Positions 10,705-23,530 of a stretch of DNA of 64,000 bases are shown here, in pieces (the first letter of the stretch is position 1; the number at the start of each line of letters is the position of its first letter). Origin of the DNA: Sequoia sempervirens (taxonomy: Eukaryota > Streptophyta > Pinopsida > Cupressales > Cupressaceae); contig VDFB02275557.1 of assembly GCA_007258455.2 (NCBI GenBank), positions 1-64,000 on the forward strand, in the 5' to 3' direction. A model generated the notes under the pieces. The model worked only from the letters and a program-made list of their open reading frames with translations. It had not been told where the DNA came from and made no database searches. The translations under genes were made by a program, and so were the position numbers.

Positions 10705-12034
10705 TATATGAGCAATTTTGACCCCGAAATATTAGACTACCCCTGTTCCCTTTATTTGTGTTATCTTTTCTCTTTTGATTTTCCTTTATCTTTCTCTCTT
10801 CTTTTCTTGAGTTTTCCCTTTCATGTGTGACAATGCCACTTATACAACACTTTGATTTTCGGAAAACACATTCGCTTGCAGCGAATCTTTTCTCGAGAAT
10901 CTTCATGAACTTCCTTTCAAGAATCACATTCTTGACTTCAAACCCTAATGGAATGTGTTTCCTTCATCATGGGTTTGTGAAGAAAGGACTTGAGAACCTT
11001 CCTCCAAAGTGGGAATATCTTTGACCTTCCCCTCATGTGGGGGCATCTTCATCCTTTTGAATTCCTTGATGAAGTGAACATCTTTCAAAAGGATTCCTTG
11101 ATGATGAATCAATTTGAGAAAGAAACATCTCTTTCGTACTTTTGAACAGCGCATCCCTTGAGTGAACCCCTTTCTTTACGTTGAGTTCTCGTGGGACCCC
11201 TTTGAAAGCTTTTCAACTTGTTGATGGTCTATGTGACTATCCGCTTACTTACTTGTGTGGCTGCTTTCTGACATGTTCTATTTGCGAGTAAACATGTCAC
11301 TTTACGAGTGCGCCTATGAAGCAGCTTTTTAACTCTGCAAAGTCCCCTTTACTTGGGTTTCCTCCATGCGAGAGATCTTAGGGGAAACCTTCCTACAGGT
11401 CTTCAGGTTTGTAGGATGCTTCTTCTGAGCTTCCTCCATGTGAGAGATCTTGGGGGTGGCTCCCCTACAGGTATGCAGGTCTGTAGGGTGATTTCTTTGG
11501 GGTTCCTCAATGTGAGAGATCTTGGGGGATACCTCCCTATAGGTTTGTGGGTCTGTAGGGTGCTTTCATGGGTTTCCTTCATGTGATAGATCTTGAAGGA
11601 AACCTTCCCTAAAATTTTTTGGGTCTGTAGGGAACTTTCCTGGCTTCCTCCATGTGAGATATCTTGGGGGACGCTTCTTTACAGATCTGCAAGTCTGTAA
11701 GGCACTTTTTTGGGTATCCTTCATGTGAGAGATCTTGGTGGTTACCTTCCTTGCAGGTCTATGGGTCTGTGAGGCGATTTCTTCTTAGGTCTTCCTTCAT
11801 GTGAGAGATCTTGGGGGTTGCCTCCTTGCAGGTCCGCAGGCCTATAAGATGCTTTCATTCTTCAACTTCATATTTTTGTGGGGCTATGAAGTCCTCTACT
11901 TTTCCTACACTTGAGTTCACCAAATCGTGGTTTGCTTCCTCGATGGTTCAGGTATACATTTCTAACTCTACTACTTCTTCGATCTACTTTACCAAAGAAT
12001 TCATTAGTATTCATGCTTTCTAAAGTAGGGGAAA
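10705..12034 (+). other. 3' untranslated region of old element F
   Basis: Continues the sequence interrupted by element A. There is no coding signal apart from short accidental frames. It contains the tandem repeat at 11350-11860 and ends in the polypurine-like AAAGTAGGGGAAAA (12021-12034), which directly precedes an LTR-like TGTATAGGCATG. The assignment rests on that junction alone. Confidence 0.4.
11350..11860 (+). repeat. 72-bp tandem repeat, about seven copies
   Basis: CCTYCATGTGAGAGATCTTGG recurs about every 72 bp from about 11361 to 11793. Each copy is followed by a GGT...GTAGG segment. The reading frame over it is only the repeat translated. Confidence 0.85.
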
Positions 12035-13300
12035 ATGTATAGGCATGAATTTGCACCCCTTATGCAAATTCCTCTTTTACACTTCCCCACCTTCAAAAAC
12101 CAAATTCGAATTATAAATTCCACATTAGCCCACTACCTTGATTTCACTTGGCTTTTGTTTTGTGCAATGGTAGAAGAATAATTTTTAGGGACACCCACAC
12201 AACGCATAGACATCTATGTGGCATGCTTACATCCTTGACAGATTCCTACATCTAAAGCCTACAGAGGCGTTACACTTCCCATTGGGGTCAATTTGTAATG
12301 CTTCTCTTTGACCAACTGACCCGAATATGGTTTTTTTTCTCATTCTCCCTTCAAATTCAATCTTCATTCCTCTATTTCATCTTCTAAGCATCCTTCTTAG
12401 CACTCAACTTGATCTCTCCAAGTATTCTAGCATTCACTTCTTGCACTCTCAACTCTCAAGCAACACTTTGCACTCAATAATAGCAACAACAACATTCCAT
12501 CAACTTTGTAGAGCAAGTGTAGAACAACACCATTGTAGTAGGGGCTTGAGTCCTCTCATTTTCTCCCCCATTAGCTAGTGAGCTCTTAGTGGATGTGGTA
12601 AGCTTTTCACTCCTCTCCTCTATGATTTGGTTGGGTAGCCTAATACTATTTTGTAGTGTTATTGTGTTTTACTTTCATTAGCCTTTATCATATTTTTTTT
12701 CCATTATCACTATCTTGACCTTGTCCATGGAGGTGGAAACACCAAAATGAGGGTCTAACTGGGGTAGACCTCCATACAACCCCCCAACAATTTTCCTCCT
12801 TGTGTGTAGGTGGACGTGCTTTATGGAGCTAGTTGGTGAATGAGTACATTTGTGAGATCATTCTTTTCACCTTAACTCTCATTTACTTGCTTTATCACAT
12901 TCATTCATATTTGTCTTACTTTATAGCTTTGTTTTATCCCTTTGGTAGTGACTAGCTAGGTCGTCAACCTATTTTCTGGCGGTTCACATTGTCTTTTTGG
13001 TCTTTTGGTTGTAAAAATTCCATCATACTTAAAAGACACTAGTGCATAGCGCTAATGTCCTAGAACTGCGCTTTCATCCTCGAGTGGAGAGCTACCTGAG
13101 GCATAGTGTTGAACCCAAAAACTGGCTCACCTAGCCCCATTCTAAGTTTTAGGTCTGCAAAGTGGTTGAAGGACCTTATAGTCCTCATCATTCTCATCCC
13201 TCATTTAAAAAACACCCCTTTAAGCTAAGTTAAGTTAGGGCAGCCTTCTACTCTTAGTGCCCTATGACCTGGGGCCTTGAACATGGTTGGTCTCCCTCTC
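12035..13300 (+). repeat. Probable 3' LTR of element F, single copy
   Basis: Starts TGTATAGGCATG just after a polypurine tract. No second copy lies in the window, so neither end nor length can be confirmed. The right boundary is arbitrary. I see no coding sequence. Confidence 0.35.
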
Positions 13301-13307
13301 TTACACT

Positions 13308-13403
13308 ATGGTAATGCATTGCTAAAAAATTTGGTTTGGAACTGTGTGAATTTTTTATAACAATATAATTGATTAACAACATCAAGTTTCCATAGTCCAT
13401 GGT
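13308..13403 (+). repeat. Left copy of a direct repeat of about 95 bp flanking element G1
   Basis: GTAATGCATTGCTAAAA with TGTGAATTTTTTA further on, recurring at 14452-14545 on the other side of G1. It is too long for an ordinary target-site duplication, so it may be an outer part of the element or an older duplication. Confidence 0.55.
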
Positions 13404-14449
13404 GGGTAAACCCACAAAAGTGGTTTACAATTCTAGTGAGGAAGGAAAAGTTGCAAAAAATGACCCCAAGCAAAAATAATTGGTTTTGGGGGTTTGAGCA
13501 AACTTTTGATTCAAGCAAACCCAAAGAGGGTTTAATAGTACCCCCATTTCGAGCAAACCCATTTTTAATGCAGGTCCCACCATTCTCAAGAAAAGGGAAA
13601 AGGGAAAGCCTTATGTAGAGGGGGCTCACTCAAACCCTAGTTCGAGAGAACTCCCCTTTTCCTCCCTTCTCCCCCTCAAACACCAAAAAAGTCCAGAATT
13701 TTGTGCTTCGAAGCTCAAGTTGAGGATGAAAATGGAGGATACTTCATAGACCCAACTAGAGGATGGTAGTCATCGAAACGAGCTATCCAACAAATATAAT
13801 TTTAATATGTTTTGGTTTTATTACTTTTTTTTTTAGTTTTATTAAACATGGTTTTTCATTGAAAATCAAGTTCTTTGTTTTGCACATGTGGAAAAATAGC
13901 AGATTATCAAAAAAAAAATTGAAAAATATGAGTGCACCAGATATTGAAGTCCTTGATCAAACAAAAAAAAAATGAATTTAAATACATACAAAAAAAATTA
14001 CACATTATACGGTCCACCTATTTCTTAATTGTAATTGGTTTGACTTCGAAACTTGATTAAGGAAAAACTATTCAATAAAACACTATGAAACCAATTGGAA
14101 GCACTATATATTGTAGTTACAAATATAAATTCAAAAAAAATAGAATTTTATCCTTCATAGAAAAAAGTTATGTGTTATACGGTGAATGTCACTCCTTAAA
14201 AATGATGTTTACTAAAAAAAACTAGTTTTCAAAGGAGATGGAAAAAGAAATGCAATCTGATTTCAAAAATTTTGAAAAAAATATATTTAGAATCTACAAA
14301 CAAAATGTCACAAATCACTAGTTTGCATCATCTTCATATTCCTCATGGTTTAGCTGCTATAGGTGCCCAAAAGTGAAGCTTTAGTTAAAAAAAATTATTT
14401 TTGTGTCCAGTTTGGCCAAAACTTGTAAACCAGTATTGTGGGATCACCC
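13404..14449. mobile_element. Element G1: unclassified 1.05-kb inverted-repeat element
   Basis: The ends are GGGTAAACCCACAAAAGTGG at left and, on the other strand, GGGTGATCCCACAATACTGG at right, both followed by TTTACAA. The right half matches element G2 inside element C in inverted orientation, including a stretch of about 65 codons that I take as chance coding. It has no transposase, so it is probably non-autonomous. The superfamily is unclear: the ends do not match a CACTA, Stowaway or typical hAT terminus. Confidence 0.6.
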
Positions 14450-15076
14450 TAGTAATGTATTGCTAAAATTTCTACCTTGAAACTATGTGAATTTTTTAAA
14501 TCAACTTTTTGGATCAAACTCCATGATCCATCATCAAAATAACACATACAACAAGAAAGAAGAAGAATTTGTTACTAAATTTTTATTAATATGTTCTTTC
14601 TAAATGGGGGCAACAAAAAAGTTATAGAATTAATTTTTTTAATTCTTTTTTTAAAAAAATATCTATAAATCTAAATACACATCATCTTATTCACACAGAA
14701 ATAACAAGTGATTTAAAAATTTGACTCTTTATATATTTAAAAAATGAAAATAAAATAAAAAATATTTTTCTAAATTAATATATTTAAAACATAAAAAAAT
14801 GTAATATTTTTTTAAAAATTGAAAATATTTCAAAAAGGAAAAATCATTAATATTCAATTTTATTCAAAATTAAATATTATAAATGAAGATTTAATTGTAC
14901 CAAAATAGAGCAACTAAAATATATAGTCTAATATAAGGCATTTCATAATAAGATCACATCTAAAATCAATTTAAAACTAGCAAACACACTTTGGTGTGCA
15001 ATGGGTAAATTAGGGAAAATTTTGGTCTATTTTTTGCATACATTTGTGTAGTAAACATGAGGGAAATTGGTAGTTT
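14450..15076. other. AT-rich stretch with a direct-repeat copy
   Basis: Starts with the second copy of the 95-bp repeat (14452-14545). The rest is A/T-rich low-complexity DNA without reading frames or motifs. Confidence 0.5.
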
Positions 15077-15081
15077 TTAGC

Positions 15082-16949
15082 TTATAGATTTTTCCTTCAA
15101 AGATAAATGTAAAGGATGACTCAACTTGCCTAGAAAGAAAGACAAACAACACCAACAGTTGGAGAAGTTACCATTGATTTGGCAACTTTCTTCTGAATTT
15201 TAGAGGTACAACTCTCTCTTATGATATGCAATAAATAAAGATGGTGTATGCTTTTAACTAGAAAGCAAAAAATGAAAATCTAACACCTACAGATAAGAGA
15301 GATTGATTTAAAATGAAGTGGATGCAAACAAACAACACAAATTTCATTTATCTCGCACCCACAAGTGAGAACTAAGGAAAGAACAAGCAGCAAAATTTCC
15401 CCTCAACAAATGAGTTAATCTGAATTCAAAGCTTCAGAGATAACCACATGCATAGTCTGATATAAAAAATAGAACATCAAAGAATAATTACATAGACTCA
15501 AAGTTCATTTGTAATTAAGAGAAAATATTAACAAATTCACAAATCTGAGAACGTCTTCTTTATTTTTCCAATGCCAAAATCTAAGCTCAAAGTCTCAACA
15601 TCATATACAGTAAACTAAGATTGAAAAGAAAAGAAAACCACTCACACTTCCCTGTTTCCCCCTTACAACATTAACAAGAGAATTTATCCTTGAGTCACAA
15701 AGTACTCCCGAGAGTTCAAAATATGGATCCCCTCCTCTAGCTACGGCTGTTATTTAAAGAGTAACTGGTTATGAATAATAGTTTCTTGACATAGACCATT
15801 TTTACAAAGAGAAACTAATAGTTACTTTTAAACCGACATGACATGACACATATTCATATTAAAGCCAAAATTGGAAAAATCTAGCCTAACTAAAAGATCC
15901 AGTTATCATGGAGCAGGGGCTCTTGGCAGGTCTAGCTGCATGCATAGGAGAGTGTTATGCTCCTCGGCCTTTTCTTCTTCTTCCTCAAGCTCAAGATATG
16001 TATCCATGAATTGTGCATAACTTTGTTTGTTTTATCATGCTAGGTCTGCCAACCCAGTAAGGATATCTTCTTGAGGAGCCTCTTGGAATTCTATATTAGG
16101 CTATATAACTGGAATGAGACCTTAACCCGGCAGAACCATCTTCTTAGAATTAATTCACTTGAACTCTATCTATAATCCTCTACAATTGCTAATCAAGTAT
16201 TCCTACCTGTCTCTCTTCCTCTCGCAAGGTAGCTATTGCTTGCCTATAATCAGATAAATCAACTTGCTCTCTCTAGGAAAGGGATTCCAATCCTACAATA
16301 ATGTTGTTTTGCTTGCTTACAAGCCAATTTAAATCTGGTTGAGTCAATTGAAGTTGATCTTCTTCCACAAGATGCACCATCCAAAGAAGGTAGACATGCA
16401 TCAAAAATAAATGCCAACCCTAAGAAGTAATATTGAATTAAAGATGTATCATCAAACTTTGAATTAAATGTTGGTTCATGGGATTTAATACGATGCCACC
16501 ACCCTTGCATGCCTCATAGGTCCAATCAGCGTATACAACTATACATATCAATCTTGCAAGATTGTATTTTGAAAAATGTGTCATATACAGACTAGAAAAA
16601 TTGAGCCTCATTTTATGACCATTTACTTCCTTATTAGTTGATACAAATCACCCCAATATTGATCTAATGATCAGAGAATCGCACGAGCATGTTATATCAG
16701 AGGCATCAGGGAATTAGAGATTATGGTGCCCTTTATGCCTCTATTGGCTCCAATATCCTTAGAGACATAGGCTTAGATGTTGATATTGTCGACCTCACAA
16801 AGGCATATTGGGCAATAGGACCCATCAGATCCAGTGCCATATGAACAATATGTTGTGTACACCCAATGTGCTGACAACCAAAAGCCTAATACTCCATATA
16901 GCAAGGATAAAAGTTTTAAAATTATCCAATTTCATATAGGTGGATAACA
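15082..16949 (-). repeat. 3' LTR of element D
   Basis: Copy of 28227-30100. It carries a diverged version of the LTR reading frames (for example 16510 down to 16259, minus strand) described for the other copy. Confidence 0.85.
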
Positions 16950-17740
16950 GGTGGCTCTGATTGGGGACTAGTTTTCTTGAGGAAAAAGAGAGAACTCCAA
17001 AAACTTGAGCAAGGACCAGTGCTAAAACCATTAGGCATGGAGTGAAGAAATATCATTAGGAGAACAGGGAGCTACTTGTAGAAGGGTAGAGGGGAATAGG
17101 ACACAAACCCAAAAATAGGACAACCAAAAAGCCAAATAGGAACACACCAAAATTTCCTAACATATACATGGTCATAAGACCCTACCTTAGAGGAAACCCA
17201 AGGCGGCTCATGCAAAACCATTCACAGGTTGGGAAAAATGTGTTCCTCCATGGAACAATATATTGTGGCCATATGATGTGCCTGAAAAATAGATGCCATT
17301 TTACAGCTACTTCCATATCAAATCCCCAACTAATAGATTGCAAAAATTTCTCAAATACACACTAGCAACCAAAGATCCATTCTTCACCAAATATTTTTGA
17401 ATCATACTTGGCTCTTCCAAGGTTATTATAAACTAGAGGTTGCAATTCAACATTAGTTATTGTTTCATTTACTTCCTTCGAGCATGGAATCAAATACTCA
17501 ACTTCTAGACACACTACTACTGATTGAAGTTCTAGATTATTACATTCTTCCATCATTAGGTTCAAATCTATAAAAAAAATCTTCTTTCTTTGCACAAAGA
17601 AACTCATCACTTAGAAATTCAATGCACTGATCAGGAATAAGATAATGCAAAGTAGGCATACCTTCATCATGCTCAGTCATTAGATTACCAATTTTTTTTA
17701 GTTTCATCTATATTTTCAATTGGACAAACATCTCCAGTAA
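16950..17740 (-). pseudogene. Decayed internal 3' region of element D
   Basis: On the minus strand several stretches look once coding, such as 17610 to 17362 and 17031 to 16825, with stops and frame changes between them. I recognise no domain. The position, just before the 3' LTR, suits the tail of a polyprotein or accessory ORF. Confidence 0.3.
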
Positions 17741-17745
17741 CAGGG

Positions 17746-18715
17746 TGTAGACATGCAAAATTTACATTATGCATTCGATCAGATTCTGTCAAATTAGATG
17801 TTGCATTAGGACCATTCATCAATTAATCAAGTGCATTTTCATCCATTCATTTATCAAATAAGCATTATCATTCAACCTTCATCTTGCATCATCCACTTAA
17901 TTAAATAAATCAGGACTTCATTTAAATCAAATCCTAAATCATATTCCATCATTTTCTAAATTTAAATAAATCAATTATCAAAGTCTTGAAAGTCAAATCA
18001 TCTAATCAGCATTAATCAGCATAACCATCATCTAATCCTGATCTAATGTTAATCCCATCCCACTTGCATTATCTAGATCTAGCCACTTGCACAATAAATC
18101 AATTTTATTGATTTATTAAAACCTCATTTTCCCTCAACATGACAAGTCAAACATGGCATTTATTGCTCTTCTTTCTTGTCCCCTCTCAAAATTTATTGCA
18201 AATTTGAATTCAAATTTTTCCCTCTCATGGGCACTCTTCCCAAATCTTGCACATGCATCAACCACTCACATGATGACAAGTGTCCTCCTATCATTGGCAG
18301 AATCTTTAGTCCCACATTGGTCTCTCTTCAACACTTGGCATTTTGAAAATCTTTAAATAAAGGCTTCATCCTCAAGCAAATCCTCCACAATCTCTTGCAA
18401 GGTCACTCTCTTCATTTGAGATTTGATCTTGTCTACTTAGCATCTCCATATCAATAGCAATTATCATCTTAAGCTTATCAATCAAGGATTGGGAAAGGGT
18501 CACTAGCACATGTGACACCAATCCACTATGAGATAGTTTGCATCATGTTTTCTTATGCTTTTGCTTTAGATCCTTTGTCATTTGTTTGCATTTTGAACAT
18601 GATGTATTATTTCATAAGGATGTTGAATATCTTGATTTTTTGTTGAAATATTAATGATTTTGCATATTTTATTGTTAGATTTCTAACTAACATTTTGCAG
18701 ATTTTAGCATCCACA
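17746..18715 (+). repeat. 5' LTR of element B
   Basis: TG...CA ends. Short AT-rich inverted repeats are scattered through it, such as AATCAATTTTATTGATT near 18098. A TATA-like TTTAAATAAAG lies at about 18352. The reading frame at 18153-18356 recurs in the other LTR and is not a gene. Confidence 0.95.
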
Positions 18716-18740
18716 AAATGGCGCTAGATTTTAGCATCCA
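18716..18740 (+). other. Primer-binding-site region of element B
   Basis: AAATGGCGCTAG follows the LTR. TGGCGC is the usual start of many plant primer sites. The last 14 bases of the LTR (ATTTTAGCATCCAC) recur immediately after it, a small duplication. Confidence 0.55.
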
Positions 18741-18859
18741 CGAACGGAAAGTCCTTACTAGAACCCATGTGCTAGAATTTGCCAAAATCCTTAATCTATT
18801 TGTTGGTGCAAGAACGGTCGTTCTGAAGCCACCCCACACTCTTACGGTCTTCTAGTAGA

Positions 18860-19060
18860 GATGGAAAGCACGCCATGGGAGTTTCATGGGTGTTGATGCT
18901 TGGCTGCCAGATTGGCGTTAATGGCAGTGGAGGGAGCGATGGGGTCAAGCATCTAACCATCCGCTAGAGATAAGCGTGGCTGGACTTGTCCAAGTGGGAA
19001 TCCAACAAATATTGTCTTACACATCCATAGGGCTTGTAATTATTCTTTGTTTGAAAACAC
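18860..19060 (+). other. Structured 5' leader module of element B
   Basis: Contains GCCATGGGAGTTTCAT as in element A, then GATGCTTG (18895-18902) able to pair with CAAGCATC (18946-18953). An inner stem is CTGCCA (18904-18909) with TGGCAG (18922-18927). GGAATCCAACAAATATTG follows, matching A's GGAATCTAGTGAATATTG. The stem bases differ from A's while pairing is kept. Confidence 0.6.
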
Positions 19061-20173
19061 AGTGTGTATTCAAAAACATTTTGCAAACAAACATTCAACA
19101 TGATTCTCAAAATTTCAAACCCTCTTGAAGATAAATATCATTGACTCAATCCATATGCTATTTCTTTCCCTTGGGATTCACGTCCTTAGAGGTTCCTAAG
19201 CATTGGATTATACCTCAATTTGTCTTCTTGAGTAAACAATTGAAAAACCCTTGCCTTAAGTTCATTGAATTTCCACATAAAATATCTTGTGGGGTTTAAG
19301 GAAATTAAGACATTGGTGCATCTTAGTTTGAAACTTTAATCAAAGAGAGTGTTTTTGGTAAAATAAATCCATTAAGAAAAGAGTAAGCAAAATGAACTTT
19401 CATGTTTGTTGAAGACTCCAAATCCCAAAAGCACAAATCATTGATTGGAAATCCAAAATATTCAAATCATTTCTTGGTTACAAAGGTCTTTAGGAAGCAT
19501 ATGCATGCTCTTCAATACCTAGGTCTTGGAAAATACAAAGTGGTCTTTTTAGGTTCATCTAGGGATCAAAACAAATCAAACTTCTTTCATCCATCTTTCA
19601 AAACATCAAATCCATCTCACAAATCATCTTTTGAAAAACCTTGAAATCATCCTTGAAATGCTAGGCTTTATGACAAAATCAAGCAAACACCAAAATCATT
19701 GAGACCAAGTCCTTGAGAACATTTATCAAAACAACTTTGGCTAGGAATGTGTAAACGCATCCTTTTTGCATATTCTTAGTCAAAGTCATCCAAATCATCT
19801 TTTCTAGCTTAGTGTATGTAGATGAATCCTTCTCCATATACTTAGTGAAAAAATCATTTTGTTTGGGTAGGTGTGGGTAGATGCATCCTTCTCCTCACAC
19901 ATATCCAAATCAGCATCTTTTGAACACAACTATCCTTTAGATCATTATCAAACATCTTAGGGTCCTTTTGTTCAAAATCCAAACCAAAATCCAAATCAAG
20001 ATCAAGGACAAAATCTCAAAAAATCCAAAAATCAAACCAATCAAAAATCCAAAGTCCTAGCATTTCATTCAAGATTTTATCAAAAGCAAAAAACATCCAT
20101 AACATCCATCTTTGAACATCACCATCATATCATCATCACATTTGATCCTAAAAGGCATCCTAAAACTTTCACT
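19061..20173 (+). other. Leader of element B
   Basis: AT-rich with many AAATCATC and CATCTTT-type words. Short frames (for example 19402-19644) have no counterpart in A or C. Nothing functional is seen. Confidence 0.5.
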
Positions 20174-22667
20174 TTGGGACATAAAATAGAGATTAAATCC
20201 AAGGAATCAAGAGATTCATCTCCCATATTTCCGAAGATTGATCTTTGTTTTATGGTTCTAACAAGATCTCAATACAAGAAGAGTATGGAAGCCCACAAAG
20301 AAACTCCCACTTCAAGTGACCTTAGCCAAACAAATGCAGAAATGAATCTCACATAATCAAGCAATCCATTGATCCCCTCATCATCACAAAACCCACAAGA
20401 AGAAAATCAAGGGGAGGACCCTACCTTTGGAATGTCTCATGAAGAAATAGTTGAAATGCTCCTAAATCTGGATAATCATCGAATCATCAACATCATGATG
20501 AGACTCAACCCTTCGTTATACATGCTTGAATTGGCAAAACAAGGGGCCAAGTTGCCTTCGGATTTTGATGTGAGTACCATAGTGGAGACATCATTTCCAT
20601 CAATCTCATCCACCCCCATCACACCCATCATCGCATCCAACATGATTCCAAATCCGCCACCACTACCACCAAAACCAAATGCGGCAAGACAATATGACAT
20701 TGCGCTAAAAGCTCACCAGGCCTACCAAAAGGCCATCCAACAATATCTAGCCAAGCAACAAGCACGACGAGCTCGACAAGTGCAACAATCCTCTCAAGCT
20801 TCCCAAGCCTCTCAAGCTACCCAACCAACATGAGCACAAACACAAAAGATGACAACTGTTGAGAACAAAGATCAAGATCACTCCATCATTGAACACCTTG
20901 AAGTTATTTATGTTCCATCCAATGATCAAATGAACATATGTCAAGAGTCACTTCTCAATCATGATCAAAATACACCGACAATACCCAACAATGATCCAAT
21001 TCAAGAAATGTCAACATCATTTGACCCTATGGTTGAAGACATTAGAAATCTCTCTATCACAATTGTTGAAAACAATGTTCAAAATCTATCCATCAATAAA
21101 GATATTTTCACTTCATCCGACGAGGCATCGACCAATGATCATGTTGAAAATGTATCTACATCACCTAATGAGGTAGAGGACATATCTCAAGAATTTATTC
21201 TAAAGTATGATCAATGTCTTTCACCAAAGTATAGCAATGGCCCTTTCCAAGACATATTGACATCCTTCGACCTCATGATTGCCGATATTGAAGGAATCTT
21301 CAACTCGACACCTGATCCAAGTCCACTCAAAGATCATGAAGATATCAAGCCACTTCCCATGCATAATGAAGATATCCAAGAGCCATTTGTAAGCAGACCA
21401 TCCTTTGAAACTGACCCATGTCAAGAACTTGATCCAAAGCATGTCGAAGCAACTCTGAAATCATTCAAGATCAAGAATTTGTATCTTCAAGATACTACAA
21501 TAATCTAATGGATACTCTCTTATCTCTGCAAGACGATAATATCCATGTAGCACATACTCCTCCATCTACCTATGAGATGCTTTCTATGGATGGACACGTA
21601 GATGATCTTCATCTAGAACAAGATCTTGCTACACAAAAAGAGCAGATTCGTAACTCCTACAATCAAACGGAGTTGTCAACATCAAGATCGAATATGTCCC
21701 AAATTCAAACTAAGGACATAATGAATAAAGGTATCCAGCATTATCCACTCAAAGAAACAAATCAGATAGAACAAGATATTCCAAAGTTAGCAGAGCAGCA
21801 AATGGAAATAACGTCACCTACGATGGTCATTTATCAGAGAATTCATTCTAAACAAAAGCTCTCAGAACAAGCAGAATCAAAGCATGAAGGTACTACTTCT
21901 ACCATACTGGGGGCAACTTCGTCTCAAGCAAACATCAACATAGGGAGCATGAAGAGTCCTTATGATGAAGCTAGTGTCAATACTACAACCAACCACGTCA
22001 CGAATCTTCATCCACCCATCACCCCATCCATGAATTGGGACCAACTTCGAAAGAAAGATTTGAATCAAAGTACGAAGAAAGTTATCAAAGCAAAAGAAGC
22101 TGATAAGCATAATGGACAAATCAAATACAAATGGATACCAAAGAATACAAAGAAAAATCATCCCTATCAAACTCCATTAGTCAAAGAAACTATGGGGGAA
22201 GATCAAAAAGGGAAAAGTATCCATCAAAGATGTCCGCAAAATCAAAAGCAGGCTTTTCAAGCGACGTACAAAGTATATCAAGCAGTTGGTCCTAATTCCA
22301 TGCACACTTTCGTATCCACCCATCATTGCTCATATTCCCAAGTTTGGAGAGTCAAAGGTTCCAAACTGTCAACCAATCCTTCTCTTATCCCTAAACGCAC
22401 TCCATCCACGCCTCCACACATGATATCCAATTCTTACATTGACCGTGTATTGGCAACGACCCTTCATCATAATGATTCTGAACGCACTTTATCGTGATGT
22501 GCGCATAAAGACAAAGTCAACTCCGGTATCAACAAAGCAAATCAAGAATCCCAAAAGTTGCATTCAAGTGCACATATCTTAGCAAAGCAACTCCTTCAGG
22601 TAGGATATCGATGGCACATCATGACAGGGGCATCTACATCAACACCACTAGGTGGTTCAGCATGAAT
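20174..22667 (+). pseudogene. Decayed single protein of element B, homologous to that of element A
   Basis: One frame runs 20174-21508 through a TAA (20354) and a TGA (20831). It then shifts at TAATG (about 21506-21510) into a second frame to 22497, stops at a TGA where A has CGA (Arg), and stays open to about 22667. The N-terminal part carries AKQGAKLPSDFD, comparable to the KLP motifs of A and C. A Pro-rich and Ala/Gln-rich stretch and an acidic middle follow. The C-terminal part matches A in order: STILGAT, KYKWIPK, SQVWRVK, VLATTLHHND, QLLQ.GY.WHIM. The G-patch seen in A is absent or degenerate. No capsid, protease, RT or integrase is present. The function is unknown. Confidence 0.7.
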
Positions 22668-22734
22668 CTTTCAGAAAAAACCAAAAAAATCAAAAAAGCA
22701 AAAAATCCAAAAAAATCAAAAAAAGGATTGAAAA

Positions 22735-22840
22735 CAGTAAAGAGAAAAAAATCGTCCTCTAGTGAAAACCACTACGGTGGCACTTTGGGCAAGACCGTGA
22801 TGAAAACCTGGCAAACAGGCATCATGTGTAGAATCAAGCA
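22735..22840 (+). other. Structured module 1 of element B
   Basis: Two units of TGAAAA plus a hairpin. The first has CCAC (22769-22772), loop TACG, GTGG, then CAC. The second has CCTG (22807-22810), loop GCAAA, CAGG, then CATCATGTGTAG. It lies directly after the ORF behind an A-rich run, as in A and C. Confidence 0.7.
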
Positions 22841-23530
22841 TCTACGTGCGCCAGTTCAGATGAAAGCATCTCATCCAATCCATAATAAATCGAGCATTCC
22901 ATCCATCTTATCCATAATAAATCCATCCATCCATGAGCCATTTATCCAATCCATTTTCATCCATTTGCATCCATAGTCCAAATTATCTTGATCTTGATGA
23001 AATTTTGGGGCACACCTTATGCTTGCTTATGGTAAAACATCTTGACATGGGTCATTTTCATCAATCCTATCCTATGCAGCATTATCTAAATGAGCATTCC
23101 TTATCTGAACATCTCATCTTATCGCAAGATAATCCTTGGCATCCTTTTGCATGCTTACCATATCCATACATCCCTGCGCCTATCTAAGCATCCATCCATG
23201 GCATTCCATACATTTCTAGACACTGGGGGCAGATATGTACATCTTGCTTCGAGAATAAATCTTGATCTATATCCTCCAGCTTATGTGGCAATCTGAACAT
23301 TGGCAAATGTGAAATCAAATGGTCAAAGCAGTTGTGATCTGAAATCCAAATCACTAGCCCATGGCATATTTTGACGAGAACATGTCCTTATCAAGCTTCA
23401 TCTTTTATCAAACATCGATCCAAACAATCACTATCAGTCGCATCTAGGTTGCACTTCAAATGGCAACATCACATCATCTAGAACATTTTTTGTTTCAAAC
23501 CAAGCTTCATCAATCATGATCAATCAAAAT
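22841..23530 (+). other. Non-coding stretch of element B between module 1 and the 3' repeats
   Basis: Contains CATCCATC-rich runs and CACTGGGGGCAGA (GGGGGCA at 23225). Short frames have no counterpart in A or C. Confidence 0.4.

Noticed and set aside
13763..13975. Small membrane-like protein shared with 41852-41610 (minus)
   Set aside because: Similarity follows from the shared inverted-repeat element; composition is AT-driven and there is no independent sign of selection.
18153..18356. Short protein conserved at 18153 and 25961
   Set aside because: Identity simply reflects the two LTR copies of element B.
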